From: Liminaster sp045576355
GTDB lineage: Bacteria; Bacteroidota; Bacteroidia; Bacteroidales; UBA3663
Assembly (NCBI GenBank): GCA_045576355.1
Contig: JAZNGG010000038.1
Coordinates: forward strand, 1 to 64,000
DNA length: 64,000 nt
Direction: 5' to 3'
Of this stretch, positions 41,593 through 49,638 are shown in pieces (within the stretch, counting starts at the first letter, position 1; every line of letters begins with the position of its first letter). A model generated the notes under the pieces. The model searched no databases. It saw only the letters and a list, made by a program, of their open reading frames with translations, and was not told the origin of the DNA. Position numbers and translations under genes: made by a program.

Positions 41593-41600
41593 TATTTTTG
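41593..41600 (+). promoter_or_regulatory. -7 box for the pectate lyase gene
   Basis: TATTTTTG matches TAnnTTTG. The implied leader is about 135 bases long. Confidence 0.5.
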
Positions 41601-41740
41601 TCAAACGCTTTTGTTGCTTAAAGAAAAGCGGATTCTATTTTTTTTTAAGTTAAGAATAGGGTAATTATAAAAGTGTTACAATAAAGGAAAAGCAACTCTT
41701 AGAACACGATAATGATATATTTATTTTATACTATAATTAT

Positions 41741-43471
41741 ATGAAAAGAATTTTACTTCTTATTTTAGCAGTCTTGTCTCTGATGTCTGTTTATGCAGAT
41801 AGCGAGAAAGTTCCAGCGTTCCCTGGCGCAGAAGGTTTTGGCCGATATACGACCGGAGGTCGGGGAGGCAAGGTTTATCATGTAACAACTTTAGAGGATA
41901 ATGCCAATTCTCCCAAACCTGGAATGTTGCGTTATGCTATAAATCAAAAGGGAGCACGTACCATAGTCTTTGATGTGGCTGGGACAATTCATTTGAAAAA
42001 TACGCTTAATATTAAAAACGGAGACATTACCATTGCAGGCCAAAGTGCTCCGGGCGATGGGGTATGTGTTGCCGGTTGGCCTGTTCAAATTCGTGCAAAT
42101 AATGTTATAATACGTTATTTACGTTTCCGCTTAGGCAATGATAATGTATCCGGACATGAAGGTGATGGCTTGGGGTCTATGGATTGTAATAATATTATTA
42201 TTGATCATTGCAGTATCAGTTGGAGTGTTGATGAATGTTGCTCTTTGTATGGTGGTAAGAATATAACTGTTCAGTGGTGTATCATCTCTCAATCAATGCG
42301 TAATGCGGGGCATTCTAAAGGGGTCCATGGTTATGGAGGTAATTGGGGTGGATCTGGTTGCTCATATTTATATAACCTTCTTTGCCATCATGAAAGTCGT
42401 ACTCCTCGTTTAGGCCCTCGTCCGGGGACTCAATGCGATGAACGCTTGGATATGCGTAATAATGTCATTTATAACTGGGCAGGTAATGGATGTTATGGTG
42501 GAGAAGGAATGAATGTAAATATTGTAAATAATTACTATAAACCCGGTCCGGCAACAGCAAAACGATCTACCTCGATTCAGAAAAGAATTGCTTCTCCGGG
42601 AATTCGAACTACCAGTTATTGTAAAAATAGCGATGGATCTTGGAACTCATGGTATGCAATGTGGCATGTTTGGGGTGATTATTATGTGGATGGCAATGTT
42701 AATCCGAAATATAGTGATGTGACTTCTGACAATTGGACATATGGTGTTTATAATCAGATCGATAATTCTAAAGTTGATTATACATATACTCAGACTACTA
42801 AGGATACACTTCGTGCTACTGCTCCATTAAAATTTCCCTCAACAACTACTTTTACAGCTGAGGTTGCTTATGAAAAAGTTTTGGATTATGCTGGATGTGT
42901 TAAGTTGCGTAGCGGTAAACTTGTTCGTGACTGGTTGGATAGTATCATGGTAAGTGATACCCGAAAGGGAATTGCTACTTATGGCAATAGCAATAATTTG
43001 CCTGGTATTATTGATGACCAAAACGATATGATCGATAGTAAACATTCAGATCCATGGCCTAATTTGACTGCGACCGAAAATGAAATTTCCAAATTATCGG
43101 ATTCTGATGGAGACGGAATCCCGGACTTTTATGCAGATGCCTGGGGACTCCAAAAAAGCGGTAGCGAATATGAGATATCGTCTCAATATACTAATCTTGA
43201 GTATTATTTATATAAGATTATTGAGGCAAAGATTACAAATCCTGCTGTTTCTGGAGGAGAATTATTGGGAAATGAGGTCGGTAGATATGTTATGACCGAA
43301 ACTTCGTTTGATCGTTTTATCGGAGATAATGATACATGTGGAGATAACTTGGTTGATGTGTATGATCTATGTGGAGTTAAAGTTCTTTCCAATGTGGATC
43401 AGGATGAAGCTATACGTATGCTTCCCAAAGGATTATATCTTATAGGTCAACGCAAAATCACGATCAAATAA
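41741..43471 (+). CDS. pectate lyase, polysaccharide lyase family 1, with T9SS-like tail
   Basis: A 576-residue secreted enzyme that cleaves polygalacturonan by beta-elimination. A signal peptide (residues 1-20, ending VYADS) is followed by the PL1 parallel beta-helix: FPGAEGFGRYTTGGRGGKVY, TIVFDVAGTIHLKNTLNIKN, DITIAGQSAPGDGVCVAGWP, VIIRYLRFRLGNDN, IIIDHCSISWSVDECCSLYG with acidic calcium ligands, and PRLGPRPGTQCDERLDMRNN with the likely catalytic Arg region. The C-terminal ~90 residues end YDLCGVKVLS then LPKGLYLIGQRKITIK, a tail like that of the four-repeat protein and a good candidate T9SS sorting domain. A DSDGDGIPDFYADAWGL calcium-type motif precedes it. Its products suit the GH105 enzyme at 3.6 kb. 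Confidence 0.88.
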   Translation: MKRILLLILAVLSLMSVYADSEKVPAFPGAEGFGRYTTGGRGGKVYHVTTLEDNANSPKPGMLRYAINQKGARTIVFDVAGTIHLKNTLNIKNGDITIAGQSAPGDGVCVAGWPVQIRANNVIIRYLRFRLGNDNVSGHEGDGLGSMDCNNIIIDHCSISWSVDECCSLYGGKNITVQWCIISQSMRNAGHSKGVHGYGGNWGGSGCSYLYNLLCHHESRTPRLGPRPGTQCDERLDMRNNVIYNWAGNGCYGGEGMNVNIVNNYYKPGPATAKRSTSIQKRIASPGIRTTSYCKNSDGSWNSWYAMWHVWGDYYVDGNVNPKYSDVTSDNWTYGVYNQIDNSKVDYTYTQTTKDTLRATAPLKFPSTTTFTAEVAYEKVLDYAGCVKLRSGKLVRDWLDSIMVSDTRKGIATYGNSNNLPGIIDDQNDMIDSKHSDPWPNLTATENEISKLSDSDGDGIPDFYADAWGLQKSGSEYEISSQYTNLEYYLYKIIEAKITNPAVSGGELLGNEVGRYVMTETSFDRFIGDNDTCGDNLVDVYDLCGVKVLSNVDQDEAIRMLPKGLYLIGQRKITIK

Positions 43472-43486
43472 GATCAAGGGATAACC

Positions 43487-43669
43487 ATGAAACGAATCAA
43501 AAGTAGTAAAAAACGAATCACCATCGACGACTATATTAAAGCTGCTAAACGAGGAAATCGGGAGGCAGAACAAGACTTGATGGGGCCAGGCTTTCATGCT
43601 ATGCATTTTGTGCATCGTTCTCGAAAGACATATACACGCAAGAAGAAACATAAAGGTTTGGATGAATGA
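43487..43669 (+). CDS. small basic protein, 60 residues
   Basis: A 60-residue Lys/Arg-rich protein (MKRIKSSKKRITIDDYIKAA, KRGNREAEQDLMGPGFHAMH, then RSRKTYTRKKKHKGLDE). It resembles a small protein I have seen repeatedly in Bacteroidales, of unknown function; basic character suggests nucleic-acid contact (inference). It starts 15 bases after the pectate lyase stop, so it is probably co-transcribed. A terminator follows at 43816. Confidence 0.65.
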   Translation: MKRIKSSKKRITIDDYIKAAKRGNREAEQDLMGPGFHAMHFVHRSRKTYTRKKKHKGLDE

Positions 43670-43815
43670 TGTGAAATTTTTACCCCATTCGGTTTTAAGA
43701 TTTTGTATGTTTGTCTTATTATAAGTGATTTGTCGGTCTATAAACAAACTCTGATATAGTTTTTCGCACACAGAGAAATCACATTAGTTCACCTCTCTCC
43801 ATTGGTTAACCCTCG

Positions 43816-43849
43816 CAAAGGTAGGAATTATTTCCTGCCTTTGTTTTTT
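43816..43849 (+). terminator. intrinsic terminator after the pectate lyase operon
   Basis: CAAAGGTAGGAA (43816-43827) pairs with TTCCTGCCTTTG (43832-43843) with one wobble and is followed directly by six T. Confidence 0.85.
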
Positions 43850-43868
43850 ATTTCAAGTCTAAAGAAAA

Positions 43869-43984
43869 TTCACAGAATCTGCGAAGTTCATGACCTAAGT
43901 GAATAATTGCACAGAACGCACATGCTCCGCAGTGCTTTCCATCCGGATGGTAAACGCAAGCGATAGCGTGCGTTATTCTGTGAA
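43869..43984. repeat. 116-nt foldable intergenic element with terminal inverted repeats
   Basis: TTCACAGAAT (43869-43878) and ATTCTGTGAA (43975-43984) are exact complements. Just inside on the right, TGCGTT (43969-43974) pairs with AACGCA (43915-43920). The palindrome CCATCCGGATGG (43939-43950) forms a central stem, and ATTCAC (43868-43873) can alternatively pair with GTGAAT (43899-43904). It lies between the 3' ends of two convergent operons, so it controls no obvious gene. It could be a MITE/REP-like element or a small structured RNA. No gene is visible from 43670 to 44221. Confidence 0.5.
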
Positions 43985-44052
43985 TTACTGTATGCAAAAA
44001 TACTATGGCAGAGGCTAAGTCAGATAATAACGGTGACTAGGTTGTTTTAGGG

Positions 44053-44110
44053 GTTGAGGAGTTTAGGGGTTACTCCCTTTAGTCGTGGGCTTCGCGTGTT
44101 GAGGAGTTTA
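44053..44110 (+). repeat. G-rich direct repeat GTTGAGGAGTTTA
   Basis: GTTGAGGAGTTTA at 44053-44065 and 44098-44110, 45 bases apart, in a purine-rich stretch of short GGGGTT/GAGGAG words. It could be a variable low-complexity repeat. No gene overlaps it. Confidence 0.5.
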
Positions 44111-44169
44111 AAGGTTGAGGAAATAAACGGCTCAACCAAGCATAAAAGAGACATATTCATATATAAAAA

Positions 44170-44198
44170 TGAGGTTGTGCCTGAATGACACAACCTCA
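44170..44198 (-). terminator. terminator of tonB
   Basis: TGAGGTTGTG (44170-44179) pairs exactly with CACAACCTCA (44189-44198), 24 bases past the tonB stop on the minus strand. Confidence 0.75.
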
Positions 44199-44221
44199 CT
44201 AAAGTTTTTGCCAAAAGTATA

Positions 44222-44920
44222 TTACTGCAAACGGAATGTTACAGGAAGTACATATTTCACACGTACCGGTTTTCCTCTTTGCTTACCTGGTTTCCATTTA
44301 GGCATGCTATTTACAACGCGGATAGCCTCTTTACTTAATTCGTCAGCAGGACTGCGCATAACTTCAATGTTGGCAATACTACCATCTTTTTCTACGGTAA
44401 AAGAAAGTGTTACACGACCCTGAATACCATTTTCAGCAGCAAAAGCAGGATATTTCAAATTTTTACGAATATAAGCCATCAAGGCTGCTTCTCCTCCAGG
44501 GAACTCCGGATTTTGTTCTACAACGGTGAAGATTTGGTTTCCTTCAGCTTCTTCTTCTTCAGAAGGTCCGGTTTCAGCGGTTAAGTCCATAACTTCTACT
44601 GTAGTGTTGTCATCATCTTCAGCACTTTGTACTTCTACCTCTTCAATTTCTACGTCGTCTTCTACTACAGTAAGCTGTTCGATAACGTCAGGCATTGGCG
44701 GCGGCGGCGGCGGCGGCGGAGTATTGTTCTGAACTGTCATTACAATCTCTTCCTCTTCCTCGATCATTACATCACGCTGTCCAAGGTTGCTTCTACGCAC
44801 CTCGGATGTAGTCCATTCAAATGCAATGAAAAGAATGGCGAGGACTCCTACGAGACCTGTAAGCACATAAATGCCTTTTCTGCTCTCGAGATCAACTTTA
44901 GGGTCTTTCTTGATTTCCAT
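44222..44920 (-). CDS. tonB: energy transducer TonB
   Basis: A 232-residue TonB protein that passes motor energy from ExbB/ExbD to outer-membrane transporters. It has a basic head and one N-terminal membrane anchor (residues 17-34, YVLTGLVGVLAILFIAFEW), an acidic stretch (IEEEEEIV), eight prolines in a row at 68-75, a long Glu/Asp-rich periplasmic spacer, and the C-terminal TonB domain at about 145-232 (EFPGGEAALMAYIRKNLKYP, GRVTLSFTVEKDG). The proline run is encoded by a GGC/GCC triplet repeat (44697-44716). A -7 box lies at 44959-44966. It is monocistronic. Confidence 0.94.
   Translation of the reverse strand: MEIKKDPKVDLESRKGIYVLTGLVGVLAILFIAFEWTTSEVRRSNLGQRDVMIEEEEEIVMTVQNNTPPPPPPPPMPDVIEQLTVVEDDVEIEEVEVQSAEDDDNTTVEVMDLTAETGPSEEEEAEGNQIFTVVEQNPEFPGGEAALMAYIRKNLKYPAFAAENGIQGRVTLSFTVEKDGSIANIEVMRSPADELSKEAIRVVNSMPKWKPGKQRGKPVRVKYVLPVTFRLQ
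44697..44716 (-). repeat. GGC triplet microsatellite inside tonB
   Basis: Six to seven GGC units on the plus strand encode the polyproline run of TonB. Length change would add or remove prolines without breaking the frame. Confidence 0.7.
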
Positions 44921-44958
44921 TATACAAGATACTTAGATTTTAGTTTTTAATTCTTCCA

Positions 44959-44966
44959 CAAAAGTA
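44959..44966 (-). promoter_or_regulatory. -7 box for tonB
   Basis: The minus strand reads TACTTTTG, a full TAnnTTTG match, 39 bases before the start codon. Confidence 0.55.
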
Positions 44967-45050
44967 ATGCTTTTTTTTGTAAGGTGTAGTAATTTCTTCT
45001 ATTTTTTTCCGATTAACATTAATTTTATTGTTTTTTTGGGTAAAAACAGG

Positions 45051-45058
45051 TACATTTG
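45051..45058 (+). promoter_or_regulatory. -7 box for porQ
   Basis: TACATTTG followed by CA is a full match. It lies after the longest frame's ATG at 45028, which argues for a later start. Confidence 0.6.
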
Positions 45059-45123
45059 CATACAAAAATGACGCGAATTACGTTCTTTTTATGAATACTC
45101 TAAAAATAATTTCTAACAATCTA

Positions 45124-46101
45124 ATGAGAAGAATTGTTTGCTTTTTGGGGACGTGTTTGCTATTTACTATGTCGGTTTATACTCAAGAAGCCGGCAATTA
45201 CGGCTATCTTAATATAACTAATTCTGCCCGAATATCTGCTTTAGGAGGGGTTAATATATCTGTAGTTGAACCGGATTTAGAGCTTGCTGAGCAAAATCCT
45301 GCATTATTATGCCCGGAAATGGGAGATCAATTTTCTTTAAGTTATTTGAATTATGCCTCAGATATTCAAATAGGGGCGGCAGCTTATTCATCTCCATTTC
45401 TAACGGAGGGTGCTTGGGCTGTATCTATGAAGTATGTTGATTATGGGACATTTGATGGTTATGATGAGAATGGTTTTTCTACAGGGACATTTTCTGCTAA
45501 AGATATGGCATTGAGTGCTGCTTTGGGTTATCCTATAAATGAGCATTGGCGTTTTGGAGTTGCTGCCCGTTTCCTTTATTCGACTTATGAAAGTTATGAT
45601 GCTTTGGCATTAAGTGTTGATCTTGGAATAAATTATTATGATGAAGTGGCCGGACGTTCTTTTTCTATTACATTAAATCATTTAGGAGGACAACTTAAAT
45701 CGTTTGAAGATTCTCATACCTCGCTACCTACTCAACTGGTTTTAGGGGTGACAAAAGAGTTAGAGCATCTTCCTTTTTGTCTATCTTTTACAGCCTATGA
45801 TTTACTTAATTGGGACACGGATTATATAGAATCAGGAGGAAAGAAAACCTCTTTTAATAATGCCGAACAGATATTAAACCATATAATTTGGGGTGTTGAG
45901 TGGGTGCCGATGGAACGATTCTTTTTATCTGTTTCTTATAACTATCGTCGCCAACGTCAATTTTCTAATATGGGAGGTTTTTTAAGAGGCGTTTCTATGG
46001 GAGGGGGATTCCGAAGCCAACGGTTTAGTCTGCAATGTGCTTATACTCGCCATAACGCTGCAGATGGTTCTTTAACTATTAGCTGTGGTTATAGATTATA
46101 G
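45124..46101 (+). CDS. porQ: type IX secretion system protein PorQ
   Basis: A 325-residue outer-membrane beta-barrel protein of the PorQ family, part of the T9SS machinery that attaches cargo to the cell surface (with PorU, PorV and PorZ in Porphyromonas). I use ATG 45124 (MRRIVCFLGTCLLFTMSVYT), which gives a compact signal peptide; ATG 45091 is the next choice, while 45028 lies before the promoter box. Family signs are NYGYLNITNSARISALGG near the N-terminus, the EQNPALLCPEM loop (usually NPAL), repeated barrel strands (GAWAVSMKYVDYGTFDGYDE, WRFGVAARFLYSTYESYDAL) and an aromatic-rich C-terminal strand. It pairs functionally with SprA at 28-35 kb. cmk follows after 60 bases. Confidence 0.9.
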   Translation: MRRIVCFLGTCLLFTMSVYTQEAGNYGYLNITNSARISALGGVNISVVEPDLELAEQNPALLCPEMGDQFSLSYLNYASDIQIGAAAYSSPFLTEGAWAVSMKYVDYGTFDGYDENGFSTGTFSAKDMALSAALGYPINEHWRFGVAARFLYSTYESYDALALSVDLGINYYDEVAGRSFSITLNHLGGQLKSFEDSHTSLPTQLVLGVTKELEHLPFCLSFTAYDLLNWDTDYIESGGKKTSFNNAEQILNHIIWGVEWVPMERFFLSVSYNYRRQRQFSNMGGFLRGVSMGGGFRSQRFSLQCAYTRHNAADGSLTISCGYRL

Positions 46102-46161
46102 GCATGAATATACATAAGTTATATTATATACAATAGTGAGAAACCAATAATTTAAGAAAAT

Positions 46162-46863
46162 ATGAGAAAGATAACAATTGCGATTGATGGTCATTCTTCT
46201 TGTGGTAAGAGTACTATGGCTCGTCACTTAGCTTCTGATTTGGGATATATATATATTGATAGTGGAGCTATGTACAGAGCAGTTACCCTTTTTGCCATTC
46301 GTGAGGGTATAATGAATGTCGAAACTAAAGAAATCGATAATTCTGCTTTACAACAAGCGATAAATGACCTTGAGATTACATTTGAAAAGGGCGAAAATGG
46401 CAAGGTAGTTACTTGTCTTAATGGGGAGAATGTAGAAAAGGAGATAAGAGCGATGACGGTGTCTTCCTGTGTTAGCCCTATTGCTACATTGGGATTTGTT
46501 CGAACTCGTCTTGTCGCACTTCAGCAGGCTATGGGGTCTGATGGTGGAATTGTCATGGATGGACGAGACATTGGCACTGTGGTATTTCCAAATGCTGAAT
46601 TGAAGATTTTTGTTACAGCATCAGCTGAAGTACGCGCACAGCGCCGTCTTTTAGAATTAAGAAGCAAGGGCGATGACGTTACGACATTCGAGAGTGTTTT
46701 AAGTAATGTTCAAGAGCGAGACTATATTGATCAAAATCGTGCTGTGAGTCCTTTACGTCAAGCCGAAGATGCGATATTGCTGGATAACTCTACTTTGACG
46801 ATAGATGAGCAAAATGCAATAGTCCGTCGTTGGGTAGAAGACTGTATTTTGAAGGACGAATAA
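46162..46863 (+). CDS. cmk: cytidylate kinase
   Basis: Phosphorylates CMP and dCMP. The 233-residue protein has an IAIDGHSSCGKSTMARHLAS P-loop at the start, IDSGAMYRAVTLFA, MDGRDIGTVVFPNAELKIFV and RDYIDQNRAVSPLRQAEDAI, the specific CMP kinase signature. Length is normal. ispH follows after 25 bases, as is common in Bacteroidales. Confidence 0.96.
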   Translation: MRKITIAIDGHSSCGKSTMARHLASDLGYIYIDSGAMYRAVTLFAIREGIMNVETKEIDNSALQQAINDLEITFEKGENGKVVTCLNGENVEKEIRAMTVSSCVSPIATLGFVRTRLVALQQAMGSDGGIVMDGRDIGTVVFPNAELKIFVTASAEVRAQRRLLELRSKGDDVTTFESVLSNVQERDYIDQNRAVSPLRQAEDAILLDNSTLTIDEQNAIVRRWVEDCILKDE

Positions 46864-46888
46864 TTGATCTAATAGCCAATGGTGGCCT

Positions 46889-47761
46889 ATGATAGTTAAT
46901 GTAGATAGAGAGTCTGGTTTTTGTCCTGGGGTGGTAAGTGCTATAACAAAGGCAGAAAATCATCTCAAGACCCATGCTAAACTCTATTGCTTAGGAGATA
47001 TTGTTCATAATAGTCAAGAAGTAGAGCGATTGCAGTCTCAAGGGCTTGTGACGATCGGTCACGATGAATTTGTTCATCTTCGTGATGCACATGTCCTTTT
47101 AAGGGCTCATGGAGAGCCACCTTCTACCTATGTTCAAGCCAAAGATAATGGTATTCATATCATTGATGCCACGTGCCCGGTCGTGCTTCAGTTGCAGAAG
47201 AAAATACGACGCATGTTTGAAGAGTTGGGTTCAAATGCTCAGATTGTCATATATGGGAAACTGGGTCATGCAGAGGTGAATGGGTTAGTTGGCCAGACAG
47301 ATGGAAGTGCAATTGTCGTGGAAGGAATCGAGGATTTGGATAATATTGATTTTTCAAAACCTGTGCGTCTTTTTTCACAAACCACCATGTCTGTCTCTTG
47401 CTTTAGACAATTGGCAACAACTATAAAAGAGCGAATGCATAATGTCGAGGATTTTTCGTTCTATGACACTATTTGTAGGCAGGTAGCTAACCGGATTCCC
47501 CATGTTAGGGATTTTGCTTCACATCATGATGTTGTTTTATTGGTAAGCGGGATGAAGAGTTCTAATGGTAAGGCTCTGTTTGGAGAGTGTCTTGCGGTCA
47601 ATAAGCGCAGCTATTTTATCTCTCATCCTGAAGATGTTTTGCCTGAGATGTTGATCGGAGCTAATCGAGTTGGTATTTGTGGAGCAACATCTACACCTCG
47701 ATGGCAGATGGAGCAAATTGGGGATTATGTCAATAAGTTGGTCAGCGAAGGAAAACATTAA
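46889..47761 (+). CDS. ispH: 4-hydroxy-3-methylbut-2-enyl diphosphate reductase
   Basis: The last enzyme of the MEP isoprenoid pathway; it makes isopentenyl and dimethylallyl diphosphate with an iron-sulfur cluster. The 290-residue protein carries the three conserved cysteines in GFCPGVVSAI (Cys-12), IDATCPVV and DTICRQV, the HGEPPSTY-type loop (LLRAHGEPPSTYV), ISQTTMS-like FSQTTMSVSCF and GICGATSTPRW near the end. It follows cmk and supplies the polyprenyl synthase at 23 kb. Confidence 0.95.
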   Translation: MIVNVDRESGFCPGVVSAITKAENHLKTHAKLYCLGDIVHNSQEVERLQSQGLVTIGHDEFVHLRDAHVLLRAHGEPPSTYVQAKDNGIHIIDATCPVVLQLQKKIRRMFEELGSNAQIVIYGKLGHAEVNGLVGQTDGSAIVVEGIEDLDNIDFSKPVRLFSQTTMSVSCFRQLATTIKERMHNVEDFSFYDTICRQVANRIPHVRDFASHHDVVLLVSGMKSSNGKALFGECLAVNKRSYFISHPEDVLPEMLIGANRVGICGATSTPRWQMEQIGDYVNKLVSEGKH

Positions 47762-47845
47762 AGATGGTAATTAGGTATGTTGTTTGCAAATCTTGTTTAT
47801 CTATATAAATAATGACGTTTAATATAAATTTGGGAGGAAAGCATT

Positions 47846-48823
47846 ATGTCAGAGATTAAAAGTGTAGGTATTTTAACATCCGGAGGAGATGCTCCTGGTA
47901 TGAATGCTGCTATTCGTGCCATCACACGAAGTGCGATCTATGCAGGCCTTCGGGTTTTTGGCATTTATCGAGGGTATCATGGCCTTATTACAGATGAAGT
48001 AAAAGAGTTTCAGACACAGAATGTCAGTAATATCATTCATCAAGGGGGTACTATTTTAAAAACTGCTCGTAGTAAGGAGTTTCAGACTGCAGAGGGTCGT
48101 CGTCAAGCATATGAAGTTATGCAGAAACATGGGATTGACTCATTGTGTGTGATTGGAGGAGACGGATCTATTACCGGTGCCGGTATTTTTGCCAAAGAGT
48201 ATAATATTCCAATAGTGGGACTTCCTGGGACTATTGACAATGATCTTGCCGGCACAGATAGCACTATCGGCTATGATACTGCAATGAATACGATTATGCA
48301 ATGTGTCGATAAAATTCGAGACACAGCATCTTCTCATGAGCGACTATTTTTCATCGAAGTTATGGGTCGAGATGCAGGTTTCCTTGCTCTTAATGGAGCT
48401 ATAGCCACAGGTTGTGAGGATGTGATTATTCCGGAGTTTGCGACTAAATATGATCAGCTGAAGACTCTTATAGAAAATGGTTTTCGTAAATCTAAAAACT
48501 CTAGCATGGTCCTTGTCACAGAGAGTCCTAATGGAGGTGCTATGGCCTTGGCCGAACGGATGAGAAAGGAATTTCCTGAGTATGAAGTTCGTGTTTCTAT
48601 ATTGGGCCATTTGCAACGTGGTGGTTCTCCCACAGCATTTGATCGTATCTTGGCCAGTCGTACCGGTTATGCAGCTGTTGAGGCCCTCTTAGAGGGACAA
48701 CGTAATTGTTTAATTGGTGTTCATAATGATCATATAGTTAATATACCATTTTCAAAAGCAATTAAAAACGATAAGCCTATCGATCCGGAGTTGCTTACTG
48801 TATTGCGAGTGTTGTCCATTTAG
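47846..48823 (+). CDS. pfkA: ATP-dependent 6-phosphofructokinase
   Basis: The committed step of glycolysis. The 325-residue protein shows TSGGDAPGMNAAIRAITRSA at the start, the ATP loop CVIGGDGSITGAGIFAKE, the catalytic GLPGTIDNDLAGTDSTIGYD and the substrate loop EVMGRDAGFLALNGAIATGC. GGDGS (a G here, not a GGEDS-type Asp) points to ATP use. GGGAGGAA stands before the ATG, another strong ribosome site for this phylum. A hairpin follows. Confidence 0.96.
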   Translation: MSEIKSVGILTSGGDAPGMNAAIRAITRSAIYAGLRVFGIYRGYHGLITDEVKEFQTQNVSNIIHQGGTILKTARSKEFQTAEGRRQAYEVMQKHGIDSLCVIGGDGSITGAGIFAKEYNIPIVGLPGTIDNDLAGTDSTIGYDTAMNTIMQCVDKIRDTASSHERLFFIEVMGRDAGFLALNGAIATGCEDVIIPEFATKYDQLKTLIENGFRKSKNSSMVLVTESPNGGAMALAERMRKEFPEYEVRVSILGHLQRGGSPTAFDRILASRTGYAAVEALLEGQRNCLIGVHNDHIVNIPFSKAIKNDKPIDPELLTVLRVLSI

Positions 48824-48883
48824 AAACTGTCCACAAATTTTAACGGACACTAATGAGTTAATATTAAAGTCGATGAAATGGGG

Positions 48884-48910
48884 GGAGGCATTTGTCTTCT
48901 CCTTTTTTTT
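48884..48910 (+). terminator. weak hairpin and T-tract after pfkA
   Basis: GGAGG (48884-48888) can pair with TCTCC (48898-48902), followed by eight T. The stem is short but the T-run is strong. Confidence 0.5.
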
Positions 48911-49319
48911 GTGTTTGTATTAACCTTCATCGGTCGGATTATTGGAGAAATAGACTCAATATTTTAATAAAATGTTGTAATATATATACTTATTATATAC
49001 ACTGATCATACCTTGACAAAGTAACGTAATAAAGGGGCGTAAACTGAGGTTTTTAAGCATCGCGATGGAGAAAAAACTACATCGCGATGAAATTTGATTT
49101 TCTACGCGATGTAATTCTAATTTCTACGCGATGTGTATTTTTTTGGTTTTTAGGGACATTTTTTACACTAAGTCGGGTGTTTACACACTAATCATGACAA
49201 TCTAAAATTTCTGCATAAATATGCTTTGAATATACGTGCTGTGAGAAGGTAAATACGAAAGCAAAAGACAATGAGAGTAGAAATAGAGGAAAAAAGTTGC
49301 CTGTTTAGAAATAATTATC
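48911..49319. other. AT-rich non-coding gap after pfkA
   Basis: No convincing gene on either strand. It contains the 22-bp CGCGATG array (49061-49133) and the rest of the repeat shared with 146-269. Confidence 0.5.
49061..49203 (+). repeat. dispersed intergenic repeat, copy 2, with four CGCGATG units at 22-bp spacing
   Basis: CGCGATG at 49061-49067, 49083-49089, 49105-49111 and 49127-49133: four units, each exactly 22 bases from the next. From 49081 the sequence aligns gap-free with 146-269. The units are too short, and the gaps too small, for a CRISPR array. The pitch of two helical turns would place all four on one face of the DNA. Confidence 0.8.
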
Positions 49320-49327
49320 TACATTTG
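49320..49327 (+). promoter_or_regulatory. -7 box upstream of the Csx15-like gene and remnant
   Basis: TACATTTG followed by C matches TAnnTTTG. It lies about 170 bases before the remnant and about 300 before ATG 49631. Confidence 0.45.
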
Positions 49328-49491
49328 CATCGGAGTTGTAAAATTATATTTATCCTAAAACCCGTAAGAGAATTATCCTTTTTTTTGAAGAAAAAGTCGT
49401 TTATTTAAAATTATTGTTTGATAAATTATTTATATTCAATTAATTATATTTTTTGGTCTCTAAATAGATATTCCACTATAATAAGGATTAA

Positions 49492-49638
49492 GACTCTTAT
49501 ATATTCACTTTAAGTCCCTATAAAGAAGAATTTGAACGCAGTGCGAAGAATATGGGTATTACTTATTGTACTAAAGAATTCCTATTTGAGAAAAAAGCGA
49601 AATTAGTTGATGATATCAGACGTTATGCAGATGACTAA
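49492..49638 (+). pseudogene. 3' remnant of an unidentified gene
   Basis: An open stretch of 48 codons with no start at its head reads as protein: TLSPYKEEFERSAKNMGITY, then CTKEFLFEKKAKLVDDIRRY and ADD-stop. Its stop (49636-49638) overlaps the ATG of the next gene (49631) in ATGACTAA, the arrangement of translationally coupled genes. The upstream in-frame sequence has stops at 49441, 49465 and 49489 and no coding look. The best reading is the tail of a gene whose front is lost. The lost gene cannot be named by eye. Confidence 0.5.

Noticed and set aside
43869..43984. Riboswitch
   Set aside because: No gene starts downstream on either strand; it lies between converging 3' ends.
44697..44716. 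Phase-variable switch in tonB
   Set aside because: The repeat unit is three bases, so slippage changes proline number but not frame.
49061..49133. CRISPR array
   Set aside because: Units are 7 bases with 15-base gaps, far smaller than CRISPR repeats and spacers, and no cas genes are near.
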